NCBI GenBank assembly: GCA_028023455.1 | Contig: JAQFVV010013083.1 | Location: 62,001-126,000 of the forward strand | DNA: 64,000 nucleotides | DNA from: Epiperipatus broadwayi | Lineage: Eukaryota > Onychophora > Udeonychophora > Euonychophora > Peripatidae | Direction of reading: 5' to 3' | In this document: one piece after another, positions 37,394 through 51,169 of the stretch | Position numbering within the stretch: the first letter of the stretch is position 1 | How the letters are laid out: every line of letters begins with the position of its first letter | The notes under the pieces: model-generated | The model's database searches: none | What the model saw: only the letters and a program-made list of their open reading frames with translations | Told to the model about the DNA's origin: nothing | Program-made: the position numbers and the translations under genes

Positions 37394-40300
37394 TTATTAG
37401 AATATCATATCATATTGAAGAAACAGAAATAATAGTATGACCTTTGATTTAAAAACCCTAAATTTTTGAATTCATCATTCTATCACTGTGCTAAATTTTA
37501 CTATTAAAGGTACTGCAGATCTTTTCAGTTAAAACATGGCAAAATCTGAAACTCACAATTTGTGTTGAAATAAATTGAAGTCAATAATATGTAAAAAATG
37601 TGTATGGGGTTTTGGTTGAGATATAAAAAAAGGTTGTCTACTATAGCTTTCTTTTTTATACTTACAAGTTTTATCGATTTTCACATTTACTAAAACTATT
37701 TTATACTTTAATATTCATTCCCATTTAATAAAAAAAATTCTCAAGGTTTCATAATATTACATGTTCTCTTAATATTATTCAATTTTAACAAAGTTAGTTA
37801 ATAATGTACCTCAGGATTATCTAAAACAAAAATAATAAATGCATAACTATGAAGTGTATTTATGCATTCCAGGATATGACAATGCAAAAGGGATTTTATG
37901 TACACTATTCTATTCAATGATTTTATGTTTCAGATAAGTTTTACATGTAAGTTTATATTAAAATATGATCTTTAATATTGTGAATATTTAGTGACGATGT
38001 ATTCTTTAATTAATGACAAAAGAGAAATGTTAAAAAATTAACAATTACCTTTTTTCCAAATATAAATCATAACAAAAGCAAATAGTAACAATAAAAATTA
38101 ATGTAACACATCTAATAAACACTACTGTTTGTTTTCTCTACCTAATTTGAACTCAGGATATATCAAGGGTCTTATCAGACAGTGTTGTAAAGACACTTTA
38201 AATAGAAATAGCTTGCTCACTTAATTAAAAAAAAATTTTCAATTTAAACACTGGAGAATAATAATAATCGTAATTATAAAAGATAAATGTTTTATAGCCG
38301 TTCTTAAATTGTTTGTTTTACTAACCAATCAATTATTAATCAACTTCATTTAGTAAATATTAGAGAAGTTTTCAAATTTTTAAGAAAAGCAAACACAAAC
38401 CATTGTTCAGCAGCTCTAAATGTTATTTATTACATTGAGCTTGTTTATTTGACCTCAAGGTTTTCTACTGTATTTAATACTTTGCTGACACAGACATGAC
38501 TAGCTCACTGGGCTGACTTGTAAGATAACAACAAAAATTAATACTACCAAGTAAAAGTGATGCATAAAATATTCCTTACAGATTTACTCATCTATATAAG
38601 AATAATTAATTCCATTTAACTTTAAGGTTTAAATTTTTAGAACTCATAAAACATTACTAATATTTGCAACATATGAAAGTTTAATATAATTTGAGAGTTA
38701 CTTGTGTTTGTACAACCTAAAACTAAAATAAATCACATTTAATTTCTTTCATTTTCAACAATAATAATAATATTAAATAAAAATATTATCTGTACCTGAG
38801 CATAGTAATATCTGGAAAATCTGTATTACATTAACAAACAACTATAATATTAATTAACTAAGAAAGAAAAAAGTATATCAAATAATCTGTCAGATTTATT
38901 GCACAATTCATTTCACTTATGTAATATCATTCTTTCTGGAAATAGCATAAAGAATAGTAAATTCCATGTAATGTACTTGATCTAAGAGAATCTTTATTTA
39001 ACACATTAGTCCAATCTTAAAATTGTTTATGTAATCCACACTTCAGGAATGTTATTTAAATATTTAGTATGGATAATCTGTAATGCAATTCCTTAAGCAT
39101 TGGATATGCATTTGTAGATTATTACATACATCAATTAAAATCTTTTTAATCAATGCTACAATTTTATCCCAAATTTTAGTGTTCAGTACTCCATTGAGAT
39201 ATAAAACGAACCCATTCATTTATCAATCTTTAATCAATTATTTCAATAATTCTGATCATATCTCTGATAAAGCACATAGTTTGTTATTCATAGTAAAATG
39301 ATTGTCATTACTTTTAAATTAAAAATTCATTTTATTAGTTTTTATATGAGGCATATTTGAGTTGAAAAATTATCATTAATAAAAGTTACTTTTTATAATT
39401 GAAAATATAAATTTCCTTATGAGACTTATATTCATCCTTTCTTGAAGTGAAGAGAATAATTATTTTTAAAAATAATTTCAGAAAATAAATTTATATCTTG
39501 TTTGAAATTAAGAAATATATTTTTTCAAAATATATATCACCTATTTATCATTACATTTAATTGGGAAAAAAATCCAGCACTTTATTGAAATAGTGAGACA
39601 GCATTAAACAAGTCAATTTGTCTATTTTCTACTAATATTTTATAATAATAAATGAGATTTTTTTAAAATAAATAATTAATTAATTAATCAATAAATTAAT
39701 GATGTTTTCTGGCTATATGTGGTTGTACATTTTTCTTCTAGAATAATGAGATGACAGATGTCTAGAAAATGCATTTGTCTATAGATAAGTTCAGGCTGCC
39801 ATTATAGATGAAAACAAAATAACTTTTAAAATTTTGAACCTGTTTAGATCCTACATACATTGTAAATTTGTAGCCACTGTCCGGATTTCCCAGACCTGGC
39901 CCTTTATTCCAGTGATTGCATGGCATCTGGATGACATAATATTATCCATCATTTATTGAAATTTTTTCACATATCTAAAAAAATATCGGTAGAAGGGGAC
40001 ATGATTGTTAGCAGACAATATGTTAGAGTTCAGTAAAACATTTTAATTTCCAGTTTTAAAAAATAGTTTTTATAAATATTTTTTTTCAAAATAAATAAAT
40101 CATATTATAAATCTCTCAGATACTTGTGTCATGCAAATTTAAATTGACTTTTAATAAATAATTTATTACTTAATATATACTCTTGCAACTAAATTGATCT
40201 TTTCTAAATAAAAATCTAAACATATATGTTTACACACGCATACAAATTACAAAATATAAGAGCTATTTATTTTACACATAAATAAAAATGTAATGCTGGA

Positions 40301-40668
40301 TTTAAAATTCTATTTTATGTTTCTATTTTAAAATTATTTGTTTTATATATGTAGCATCTCTTTTAATTTATATAATTGATAATTTTATTTCTTAATAAAA
40401 ATAGCAATGAAAGCATGCATATTTCTTTATACAAATATAGGAGTTTATAAAAAATTCTGCTTTGAAAATCATTTAAACTACTTTATATCATTATTTATTA
40501 TAAGTTATGGTATGAGAGACTATTCAAATATGGTAATGATTATATTCAATGCTCTATAACCAAAGATAGCAATGAATCCATTTGATTAACCATAAAAATT
40601 AAAGCCAATAAAATTTTTATAGTTTTGAATTTATGAATGCTATAAGAGTGAATACCTGAAACCTTTAT
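37391..40668. other. No recognisable feature
   Basis: AT-rich DNA. A less AT-rich patch at 39870-39950 reads PDFPDLALYSSDC on the plus strand, faintly like the SPDLAPSD motif of mariner transposases, without support on either side. The plus frame 39083-39301 has no domain. Confidence 0.35.
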
Positions 40669-41007
<339 letters not shown>

Positions 41008-43524
41008 ATCAAGTTGACATTTTTATTATTTATTATAATTCTTGTATATATAATGTAGTACTGGGAACTCTTTTTTTCAATTGACATTTAGGAAAATGGA
41101 TCTTCGTAATGATTAGACTAATTTTATTTTTATTTATTCAAGAGGCTATAATTGCCACCTCCCACCCTTTATTTATCATTTTACTTGATTGATGATGCTT
41201 GGAATGACTTGACTAGATCTGACCATGATTATAACATTATAATATGCATTAATTCAAGTTTATTATTTTATTTTTTGAAACTTTTATTTTAAGTTCAGCA
41301 TATCAGAACAATTCACAAATTCAAAATTTTAGATTACCTGTTGTCACGATTCTCTCGTTTCATGATTAATCTTCATTTGCCAGATAAGCTAGATCTTTAT
41401 ATCAATAGCTCAATATTTTTGTATTATATCAATTCCTAGTAACATAAGGATTGAGTTCTATTCAGTTTATCACCTTGTTAAAAGTTGAGTAATTACCGCA
41501 TTGTAAACATAATTTCAAATTACTTTATAAATAAATATTAATAAGATGTATATTATATATATACACACACATTGAGTGTTATTATTAAACTATTAATTTA
41601 ATGTGATATTAACTAAACTACTTAATAATAATATGAACTTTTGATAAATTTTAATAATTTCCCATTGAAAATTAAATTGTATATCAAAATAAATGAGAAT
41701 ATCTTTTTCTTAAATTACAGTATATGCAATTATATAATTATAATAGATTAATTATTTTAAATTATGATTTTAAAATGAAAATACTTTTCAAAAATTTATG
41801 CCACATGTAAAATATACATTTTCACATTATCATACTTTTCCTAGCTTTGTTTATAAGTTACATAATAAATATTTTTATAACATTGTATTTCTATGCTATA
41901 TTTATAAACATTAATTGTGAAGTTGTGTATATATATATATAACTAAAAGTTTCTTTCGTCTATACATATTTCACATCTGTATAATTAATTTATCATATTC
42001 ATGTACTCCAACAAGAAATTAAAGAAAATTCGTAAAATATGGAAAGTAAACAAACATTAAATCCTTGTAATATAATACAATTTTTATTACATTATAAAAT
42101 ATCAATTTTTTTAATTAAAATTCTTATGGAAAAATATAATAAATAAATTTATAACCAAAACAAGTTTATTTTTAAAATTTCAATTTAGCACAAAATATTA
42201 AAATTTTTATAGGTATAATGCATATGTTTTATGATGTCAATATTAACACTTTTATAAACAAATTTCAAATGGTAAAAAAAAAAAAGATTTCAAAAACAAC
42301 TAATAATAGAAGAAAATTTCTTAATAAATATACATTTTTTTAAACCATATTATAACTTCAAAAAGTAAGAATGGATTTTCTATCCTGTACAATATATATA
42401 TATACTTACACTTAAATTTTCAACCTCTTTTATTAGTAAACTGAAAACGTATGAGCAGAAAAGAAAGATGCAAGGAGTATAGTGTGGCAAAACAACACAT
42501 TTATAAAGTACATATTGATGCTAAGTAGTAGTAACAAGATTATATTATACATGTAAATGAAATTGATTTTGGCAAATACTTTTTATGTGAATATATCACC
42601 ATCAGTGCCACAAGATTGCATAAATAAATATATCTATGGGATTCAATAGTTATTGTATACTGGTATCCAAAACTACAGCTAATAGTATTTAATATTATAG
42701 CATGTATTACTCAATGAAAATTACAATATTTATTTCATTAGCAACTTTTCCTGGAAGATGAGCTAAAATTGTAAAACAATATACCCATTTTGCCAATTCA
42801 GTAATCCTCCAGTAAATGATTTTCTTACAAGGTAGGAACAAATTTTATTTACTTTTATTACTTTGTGGAAGAGTGAATAAATGATATACTATAAATAAAT
42901 TTTTAATAATTTGTTTTTAATTGGTATTCCTTTATCAATAACCACTACATTATAGCCAACTATCAGCAAAGAAATTATGTCTAAATTTCCTAATAACATT
43001 TGCTTAATTCAACTAAACTAGATGTGGTAAATATATGAATCTTTGTGACTTTAGTGGTTGTTTAATATTTTTTATTACACTAATTTCATGCAGTTATCAT
43101 TATTGTATATGATATCTGTAATGGACACACACAAATATATTCATGAAAACAAAGACGTTATTTTACATTCCTATAATTGTACTAATTTTTCTTATTTATT
43201 CACAATTATTTTTCCATTTAAACATTTCAATTTAACTTGAAATCCTATTTATTTGAAATACTTATTGTATTCAGGATTTAGTAATACTTCTACCAAATAA
43301 ATTTTCTTCAAATTTTGTACATATATGAGTACTGATGATAATGCAAGTTGACAAAATATTTCCAGGTGTTCATTTCAATCTATTTACTGTAGTCATGCTG
43401 CTTGTTCAAATTTCAAACATGTTGATGTTAGTTCAGTAAAATTTTAATGATATGTATAAAAGAAAGTATTTGTTTTAAAAATGAAGATTTATTTTGAACT
43501 CAAACAAAAATAAAAACAAATCTT
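41008..43524. other. No recognisable feature
   Basis: Very AT-rich sequence; short AT tracts at 41551-41562 and 41929-41941. No coding or repeat structure is supported. Confidence 0.4.
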
Positions 43525-43637
43525 AATTTCTTTTTTTTTAAGTGTCATAGGATCGGCCGGGATGCGAACCCGCAACCCGGGCAACTGCCTGCTAGTGCAA
43601 GGCAGTCGCGCTGACCTCTCGATCACCAATTTCTTTT
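43525..43637 (-). mobile_element. tRNA-derived SINE copy 2 with target duplication
   Basis: Same family and orientation as copy 1. On the minus strand the head has ATTGGTGATCGAGAGGTCAG, GGCAGTTGCCCGGGTT, GGGTTCGCATCCC (B-box-like), then CTATGACACTT and a poly(A) tail, seen as T9 on the plus strand at 43531. AATTTC (43525-43530) plus T residues and AATTTCTTTT (43628-43637) are the flanking duplication. The anticodon loop reads TTGCACT where copy 1 has TTTCACT, and the stem is incomplete, so it is not a functional tRNA. Confidence 0.8.
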
Positions 43638-44579
43638 GATTGTAAAAATCACTTTAAACATTAAATTCACTTGATTGTAAAAGTTTTTTTTTTAAATACT
43701 TTCTTCATAACAAAATTTTCAAATCAGATTTTAATAATATGAGTCATCAGGATGAACATATTTGGTCAGAGGAATAAAAAAATGTTATATATTTTTAAAT
43801 TGCTTTTGCACAATCATCTATTAAGATATTTTACTAACTTTTATTTAATTCATAAATTCATTTTCTTTTAATATATTGATGTTTGAAATTTAAAAACAAA
43901 TAAAATAAGCCAGTAAAATTAAATAATGGCAAAATAAAAGTACTTTGTTCTCTTCCATAATTTTTTTTCTTTTGATATGAATAACAGTTATTTGCAAAAT
44001 TTTTGGACTTTCTAAAAATGTTATTCAAGTCAATGTTTATTAAGATTCATGATTATCTTTCTACACACACACACACACACACATAATTGCATAATAATTA
44101 CTATAAATCAAAAGTATCCATTATTACAGTCTTATTTTATACATACATATTTTACTTTTAAAAATAAAAGGAAATATTTTTACTGTAACATTAACAAAGA
44201 GAATAATGACATTTTGCTTATCTCATCATACAGAATTATAGTTAATACATAACTGCAGGTTCACTGTAATAGGATAATTTATGATATTATAATAATTCAA
44301 AAATAATTTTATTATTTTAAAGCAGAAATAAATGAATATATTAGAGTTTAATATTTACCCATTCATATTTAAATATGAACTTCAGTTATAAAACATTTTA
44401 TTCATTTTCTATACTTACAGTGTTCTGCCAAATGTTCAGTAATGAAGACAACATTTGTTTTTCCTTACAATAATATTTAATAAATATTTGCAAAGTTCAA
44501 ATAATATTTTTTAAAAATTTTTTGATTGCAGATGTGTGTATCTATATAAGAGACTTGATCTAAGATTTTAAAGTTTCCT

Positions 44580-44581
<2 letters not shown>
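43638..44581. other. No recognisable feature
   Basis: AT-rich DNA with a (CA)9 tract at 44063-44082. The 67-codon plus frame at 44049 runs through the CA repeat and is an artefact. Confidence 0.4.
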
Positions 44582-44638
<57 letters not shown>

Positions 44639-44656
44639 TATATATATATATATATA
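44582..44656. repeat. (AT)n microsatellite at left edge of C2
   Basis: AT tract with one GTATT interruption near 44635, directly before the part of C2 that aligns with C1. Confidence 0.9.
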
Positions 44657-47600
44657 ATGGATGATGAGAGAATACATTTTACTATGATAGTTGACATACA
44701 ATTTATAACTAAATAAGGAAGACGCTAATCCATGAATAAGAATATGAAATATATATCATATTTTAGCTGGGCATCTATTTGTAACTAATTAAATATAACA
44801 CCATAGCCCGTTTGCAACTATCATAAACATTACTCCTATCACACTAATAATGACATAAATAAATTATCCCATTTCTCAACACACAAAATAAAAAATGAAA
44901 ATTAATCATTGTCATCATTTAAAATTTAAAATATTTCAATATTGAGAAGTCATTTGAACCAATAAAATATACTAGCCATTGTCATCAGACAAACCAAAAT
45001 TAGCTATAGCAACCAAATAAAAATACTGTGAAATCTATGGAGTGCATTATGCTTATCTTCAATAATAGGTTCTTTCCACAAAGAATCCTTCCCATTTCTC
45101 TTTCCATATAGATAAGACCATTCTTGGCCACATGCACACACTGGTGCTATTTATAACAACTTATAAAAAATATCATAGAAAGTTAACAAGTTGACAAAGG
45201 GACTAATTCATTTTTATTCAGCTTAGCTAACTATATGTGTTTTCCACGGGCACAACTAGATTGATTTAAACCTAGTTAAATATTATCTGTCCATAGTGTA
45301 CTGAGTTCAAACCCATTTGGTACATTTTTTTACTACACATGGCTTATATGACTAATAAACAAAATAAATAATGACATTCTTATATTTTATCCATATCAAT
45401 AAAATTATAAGATCCCAACATCAAAATTTATATATCCAACACTCCTATAGATATTACCAGCTCAGCTTAAGCATATTTATGAACAGGTGCAAGAATACTC
45501 TCATTAATGGCTTCCAAACAAACATAGTGAATACCATTACTTACATAAATGGCCATTAAACATAGTTACTTAATTTACTTATTTATCATAATATAATGAT
45601 GATGATGATACCAGCCATAGCTTAATAATGAACTCACAACAATAAATTTATTTTTCATAAACTTATAGACACTTTCCTAAAATCATATTATGTTAAACTG
45701 GGATTTAATTATAATCCTCACTAGCATTTATATATGTTTATGGTTATATTTACTCAAATACTATTATAGATAAAATTATAGCTCAATTATCAGTATTTAC
45801 CAGTGATGATGAATGATCATCACGAATCTTCCCACATGAGATTTAGCTTTTCATAAACCCTTATTTACTAAACATTATTTTAAAGATTGGATTTAATGAT
45901 TGTTATTTATTCATTGATGATGGTGATCATAACTCTTGGACACAACATAATTTTAGTCTCTTGTTATTAACATCTAATTATTAAAAAACTTGGTTATATG
46001 TCAAGCATAATCCTTGAACATCCTTATAAATAAATCAATATCCTATGCTTAACATTTATGAGTGACAATGATCAATTAAAACAATAGAATCAAAAGAAGA
46101 AAAATATAACAATATTAACATATGATATAATTATATTTATTAACACCTTTCCTTTTTTTTAATAAATCAAATTTACTAATTATACAATTGACTTTATTAA
46201 ACATATAATTAAACAAAATATCTTAATACTATATGTGTAATCAACTAATTTTATATCTCTGCTTTTATTACTACATATTTTGAAATAAGTTAGTTTAAAA
46301 TGACATAAAAAATATTTTATTGAATGCTTATCAAGATTTTCCCTCCTTATTGTATTTCATAAAGGTAAATTTCATTTATATAATGTTTGTGTTTTTTCAC
46401 TTTCATACATATGAAAAGCCCTGCTCTTCAATATGCTATATTTAAATAAACTATCCTAACCTATTTTTGATGTGTTGGAATCAGCAGTCACACATACACA
46501 CACCCTGTAATATGTCAACATATATATTTAAAATGTGTACTTTTATATTATGGATTAGTACATAAATCACATATATAAAAGTCATTTTTGCAACCTTGAG
46601 TAAAAAAAAATTATAGCAAAAAAAATAAACAATAATTAAAAACATTATCAGGCATACATTGATAGATTGCTTAATTATCACTGGATAAAGAACAATAATA
46701 AAAAAAAACAGTTGAGTATTACAATATATAATAAAAAAAAACAATAACAAAAACTAAGTTTAATGAATTTAAACTGTGTGTGTATAAAGTTATATAATAT
46801 TGAGAAGAACACAATCAATAAACAAGCTCTTAATGTTTATGTATAAAAAGAAAAAGAAATAAAATGCTTTGATTTTAGAAATTAAAGTCTACTTTTAATA
46901 AGTAAATAAGAAAATTTGATAATTAAATTCAAAATTTACCTGATCCATTTTTATTTCTTATTAATGTCCCAGGATTTAAATTTTCAGACCGCTTTCATAT
47001 GTATAGCTTCCACGGGTTGGCTTGGATTGTTTCTACCATTTAAAAAAACTTATTGTGGATACTTTTAGATAAATATGAATTGGTTGGTTTACTTGATCCT
47101 ACCATTTTAAAACAAGTTATTGTAGATACTTCTTGATAAATCTGAACTAGTTGGTTTGCTTGTTTCATCATTATAAAAGTTATTATAGGCATTCTGGAGA
47201 AATATGTAAAAAAACCTTTTTAAAAAAATGATTTATAGATTAACTAAGGTTGGCTGCATGGCTTTATATATCTTCTTTCCTGTTTTCCCTCCCTTCAAGG
47301 ATGATGATCCTTTAACAGGCCAGGAGACAAAAAAGAAGCCTCTCAGATAGCTTATGTGGTTGGCTTTGAATTTGGCCATTTTTGGTTATTATACACTGAT
47401 AGATGAGTCCACAGATATATCAGTGACTTAACCCATAATGTGGAATTTCAAGGAACAGAAATTGGTAAAATTAGCACAGCAAATTCATTGTATTATACAC
47501 AGCTGAAAAATATATTAATACCATTTTTACAGAATTTTCAATAACTTCCTCAAAGAAATTCAATTTTGTTCCATTTCTTTATATTAATTTTTGCATTTAG

Positions 47601-48370
47601 CTGCTTTATATAGGTGCACATCTTTTCTTATGCCGACTTCAAAGCAACAAAGATTTACATATTCATTTTTTGAACTTTTTAAAGAAAATAATAAAACAGT
47701 TCATTCTAAGTTTATAAGAAACAGTAAAAAAAAACTGAATGTCTCTCAACTTCTCAATATTGTTAATTCATTGCTTTCCAATTCTTTAACTTTTAACTGC
47801 CTTCATCTTCTAGTTTAAACTTTAAAACAAATGCATATTTCTTTTAACTTTAAGACAACTTTAACAACTGCCATTTACTGCCAAAACTGAACATTGTTAA
47901 CTGACTTTTTTCTAAAAAAAAACTGCCTCTCAATATTGTTTCACTCATTTTTATATTCCAAATTTCTGATCAAAGAAAAAAAAATCTATCAAAATAATTG
48001 TGATTTTGGAGATAGCAATCAAATGTCACAAGATGATGGTCTTTAGCAATTAATAAGAAGATTAATAATTATATTTATTTTGTCACAGCATTTCTCTTTT
48101 TTTTCTTGAGATAATCTAAGATCCAGATACCAGAGTTTGTAATCTAAAGTCAATAAAGACTTGTGTAAAATGTTTTCAGATTTACCCAGCTGTGCTGCTC
48201 ATTCTTTCACACTCCTTTCTACATGTGTGCTTAGTTATCTATTAATCTACTGATCGTTTTTACACCTTCCTTCTTAATCTGTTTTATTTTACAGAAATAA
48301 AACTAAATAACTGAATATATTATTTATTTAATAATAAGAAAACAATATATTAGATATCATTTCCCAATAT
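44657..48370 (+). repeat. Long repeat C, copy 2 (empty M site)
   Basis: Counterpart of 27505-32105 without the M insertion; the TTAA at 46049-46052 is the unoccupied target. Several small gaps and an extra stretch near 47300-47340 (ATGATGATCCTTTAACAGG) separate it from C1. Frames at 46481-46750 (minus) and 47591-47818 (plus) are not kept open in C1 and are not genes. The right edge is set where similarity fades near 48370. Confidence 0.65.
47015..47206 (+). repeat. Three-unit 67-bp minisatellite in C2
   Basis: Units begin at 47015, 47082 and 47149, each with GGTTGG or AGTTGG at the start and TATTGT-GATACTT followed by GATAAAT near the end. It is the counterpart of 30854-31045. Confidence 0.65.
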
Positions 48371-48955
48371 ACCATTCAATAGAAAAGTAATATTTAATCA
48401 TATTTTTAAAATTCCTTATTTGAAATCTTAATTGTTATAAGCATTACTTACAACACATAGTGTAATATTTGTATTAAACATGTCGAGATATAGCAAACTG
48501 ACAATAGTGAAAAAGAAAGAATACTGCAAAGGAGTGATAACTCCAAGATAAAAGTCAAAATATCTGTGGCTAATAAAATCTCTGACTCTGATCAACCATG
48601 GAATATTTAAATTTTAGAACAGAGATTAATGCATCATGTTCACATCAAGTAATCCATAATAAGGCTTACATTATATTTTAAAATGAATCTGATCTAATAA
48701 ACCATTCTCAGCCAATCTAGTCAATCACTTGTTGATTGTTAATAAATGGATATCTAGCTGTTATTAGTAAGAAGTCAGAATAAGAAAGAAAAAACATAAA
48801 ACCCTCAGAGTGTTGACTATTGTAATAAGTAATATCTTTGCACTGTCTTCTATGGAGGAAGCTTGCAAAACCTTTGCCTTTGGTGATTTATATTTGTTTG
48901 TTTTGTCATTATTTACACACACACACACAAACACACACGCGCATATATATATATT
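48371..48955. other. No recognisable feature; (CA)n then (AT)n
   Basis: AT-rich sequence ending with CA repeats (48915-48938) and (AT)5. Confidence 0.4.
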
Positions 48956-49246
48956 GTGCCATTACTTTTCATATCTAAAAGTTTGTAGGCTAAGAATCAA
49001 AAATTTTAATTACAGCTGGAATCGTATCATACAAGGGCACCACTAGGAAAAGAACCTAGAGCCATGAAATTAGAAGAATCTTATATCTTTTTTCTAGCCT
49101 ACCCCTCTGTGCCATTACTTTTCGTATCTAAAAGTTTGTAGGCTAAGAATCAAAGATTTTAATTACAGCTGGAATCGTATCATATGAGGGAGCCAATAGG
49201 AAAAGAACCTAGAGCCACAAAATTAGAAAAATCTTATATTTGTGAC
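48956..49246 (+). repeat. 153-bp tandem duplication
   Basis: Two head-to-tail copies start at 48956 and 49109 with GTGCCATTACTTTTC. They share TCTAAAAGTTTGTAGGCTAA, TTTTAATTACAGCTGGAATC and AAAAGAACCTAGAGCCA, with a few substitutions. The second copy is slightly shortened at its end. Few differences imply a fairly recent event. No frame continues through both copies. Confidence 0.8.
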
Positions 49247-50057
49247 TGTTAATTTTTATACGTATGACAACTCCAGCTAACTTCCCCTTTGCAATTGCAT
49301 TTTTAATATGTGAGTATACACGACGATCATATGTTTTATTATCACATACAAGCGCTAAAAGAACAAACAAGTACATATATATGTTTCAAATAATAATACG
49401 CTTTATTATAATTTTTACTTTCATTTTATTCAAGACTCTTGATAGAAACAAATCATTACTAATTCCCCTTCTACCTTCCTCTTTTGTATAAACTTAACAT
49501 GACTAACATTATTGTTTTTTTTTCTCTTTATATAAATAACAAAAAACAAACAGAGGAGAAGAGTAATATGTATTTTTCATTCTCAAAGAAACATGCACTT
49601 TTACTTATATATATATAAACATCCCAGACTGGTTCAAATCTTGACCGGTACAGGGACTAAGCGGCTTACTATTAGGAGTCAGTTATTACACTAAACCCCA
49701 TACCTCTCTTTCAATATTTACTCAACCCTTAAACTTTTCATTTATGCTTTCTTAAATTATTTCTATTTTTTTTTAATCTCCCCCTATAGTCTTGAATTTC
49801 AACAAAAGTTATTTGAAAACCCTCCATAAAAAAATTACAAATATAACATAAATTACGTATTTTAAATAGAACAAATTGGACAATGTAAATATAAGCATTA
49901 TATATATAACAACACTCCCCTTCTATCGTCACAACTTATAGTTCATGGCTTATTAAATACAATCCTAATCAGATATATTTTTATGGTTCAGCAATCAATA
50001 GTTCAATCAAAAAGCAAAGTTTATATTACCCTGATCGATCAGTGTCCATACACATAC
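49247..50057. other. No recognisable feature
   Basis: AT-rich DNA with a less AT-rich patch at 49620-49690. Short frames (49264-49491 plus, 49738-49932 minus) have no domain. Confidence 0.35.
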
Positions 50058-50191
50058 CTTGTGATCCTTTGGGAGTTGATTTACAGTAATGCACTTTGTC
50101 CTTGGCTGGTTTCGCTTTTTCTTAGGTGACCTTGTTCCCTGAGGTGGTTTTCCAGTGTGATGAAAATCTAGGAATCGTTCTAGTGTCCTGG
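50058..50191 (-). other. Exon-like basic open frame (minus), unverified
   Basis: The minus strand reads TCCCCAG (acceptor-like), then 134 bases, then GTATGTG (donor-like). The frame encodes RTLERFLDFHHTGKPPQG, then RSPKKKRNQPRTKC and VNQLPKDHK, and stays open 17 codons past the donor to a TGA. It is clearly richer in G and C than its surroundings. The lysine/arginine cluster would suit a nuclear or nucleic-acid-binding protein. The polypyrimidine tract is weak and no neighbouring exon is recognised. It may be a real internal exon of a long minus-strand gene, a pseudogene exon, or a retroelement piece. Confidence 0.3.
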
Positions 50192-51169
50192 CTGGGGACG
50201 GATTTTAGTTGTTTAGCCTTCTAACATTTTATTTTTACTCTATACTAGTTCTTTTCTTTTATTAAAAACTAATAAGCAAGTAATTCCTAACAATAGGTTT
50301 GCCTCTGTATTTATAGTCCCTTTTCCATTGTCCTTTTATCTATCATGTTCCCAGCCAGTGATTGCATTTCTTTAATTTTTTTAAGTATTTTACACCTTCC
50401 AACTAGAAGCCACAACAATAGAATTACACAGTCTTTCCCCCCTCCTCCCTCCCTTCAGATTAGAAAATTTAATTAAAAATTGTTTTAAAAAACAACCAAA
50501 AATATATTTTTAATATCACATTCGATTTAATCTCTCAATCATATTAAAAAAAATAAATTAATCTACCATTTTGCCTTTTCTTTTCTTTCTGTTTTTTTTT
50601 CTTCAAATCCCAATAAAAAAAACTGATAAATAATACCAAATACCTACCACAAAAAAACTAATAAATAATACCAAAAAAACAACTTTCTATACACACAGCA
50701 TTTGTTTCTTTTTTTCTACCTAATATACATATGTGTATATACGTAATTTACATACACAGAAAATATAACATGAGCTGACCAAAATTATCAGCTCAATATA
50801 TATATATATAGGTACAAGTTCTTCCATCAAAAAGTGAAATGTATGTTAACATGTAATTGTTAAGTAGTCAACTTTTCTGACCTTATACACTAACATCATC
50901 ATCGATTATTATTATAATAGTTCTCTCAACTGAGGTTGAAATTATGCCAGTTAAAATGGAACATTTATAACATAGATTAGTCATCAAAGCAAATGAGATC
51001 ATTCATTCACCGCCAGTGAGAAATAATTATTCTGAGACTAACCCAGTGTTATTATACATAAAGTATGAAAACCACTAATCAACTTTTAAAACCTTCCATT
51101 TTAAAGATAGATACAAATTTCTTTTAATATTTAGTTATTTCTCGCAAAAAACAATTCATATAAATTTAA
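50192..51169. other. No recognisable feature
   Basis: AT-rich sequence, pyrimidine-rich near 50410-50460. Short AT tract at 50798-50811. Confidence 0.4.

Noticed and set aside
39870-39950. Mariner transposase SPDLAPSD-like motif on plus strand
   Set aside because: Only a weak match over a few residues, followed by a stop, with no terminal repeats or other transposase blocks.
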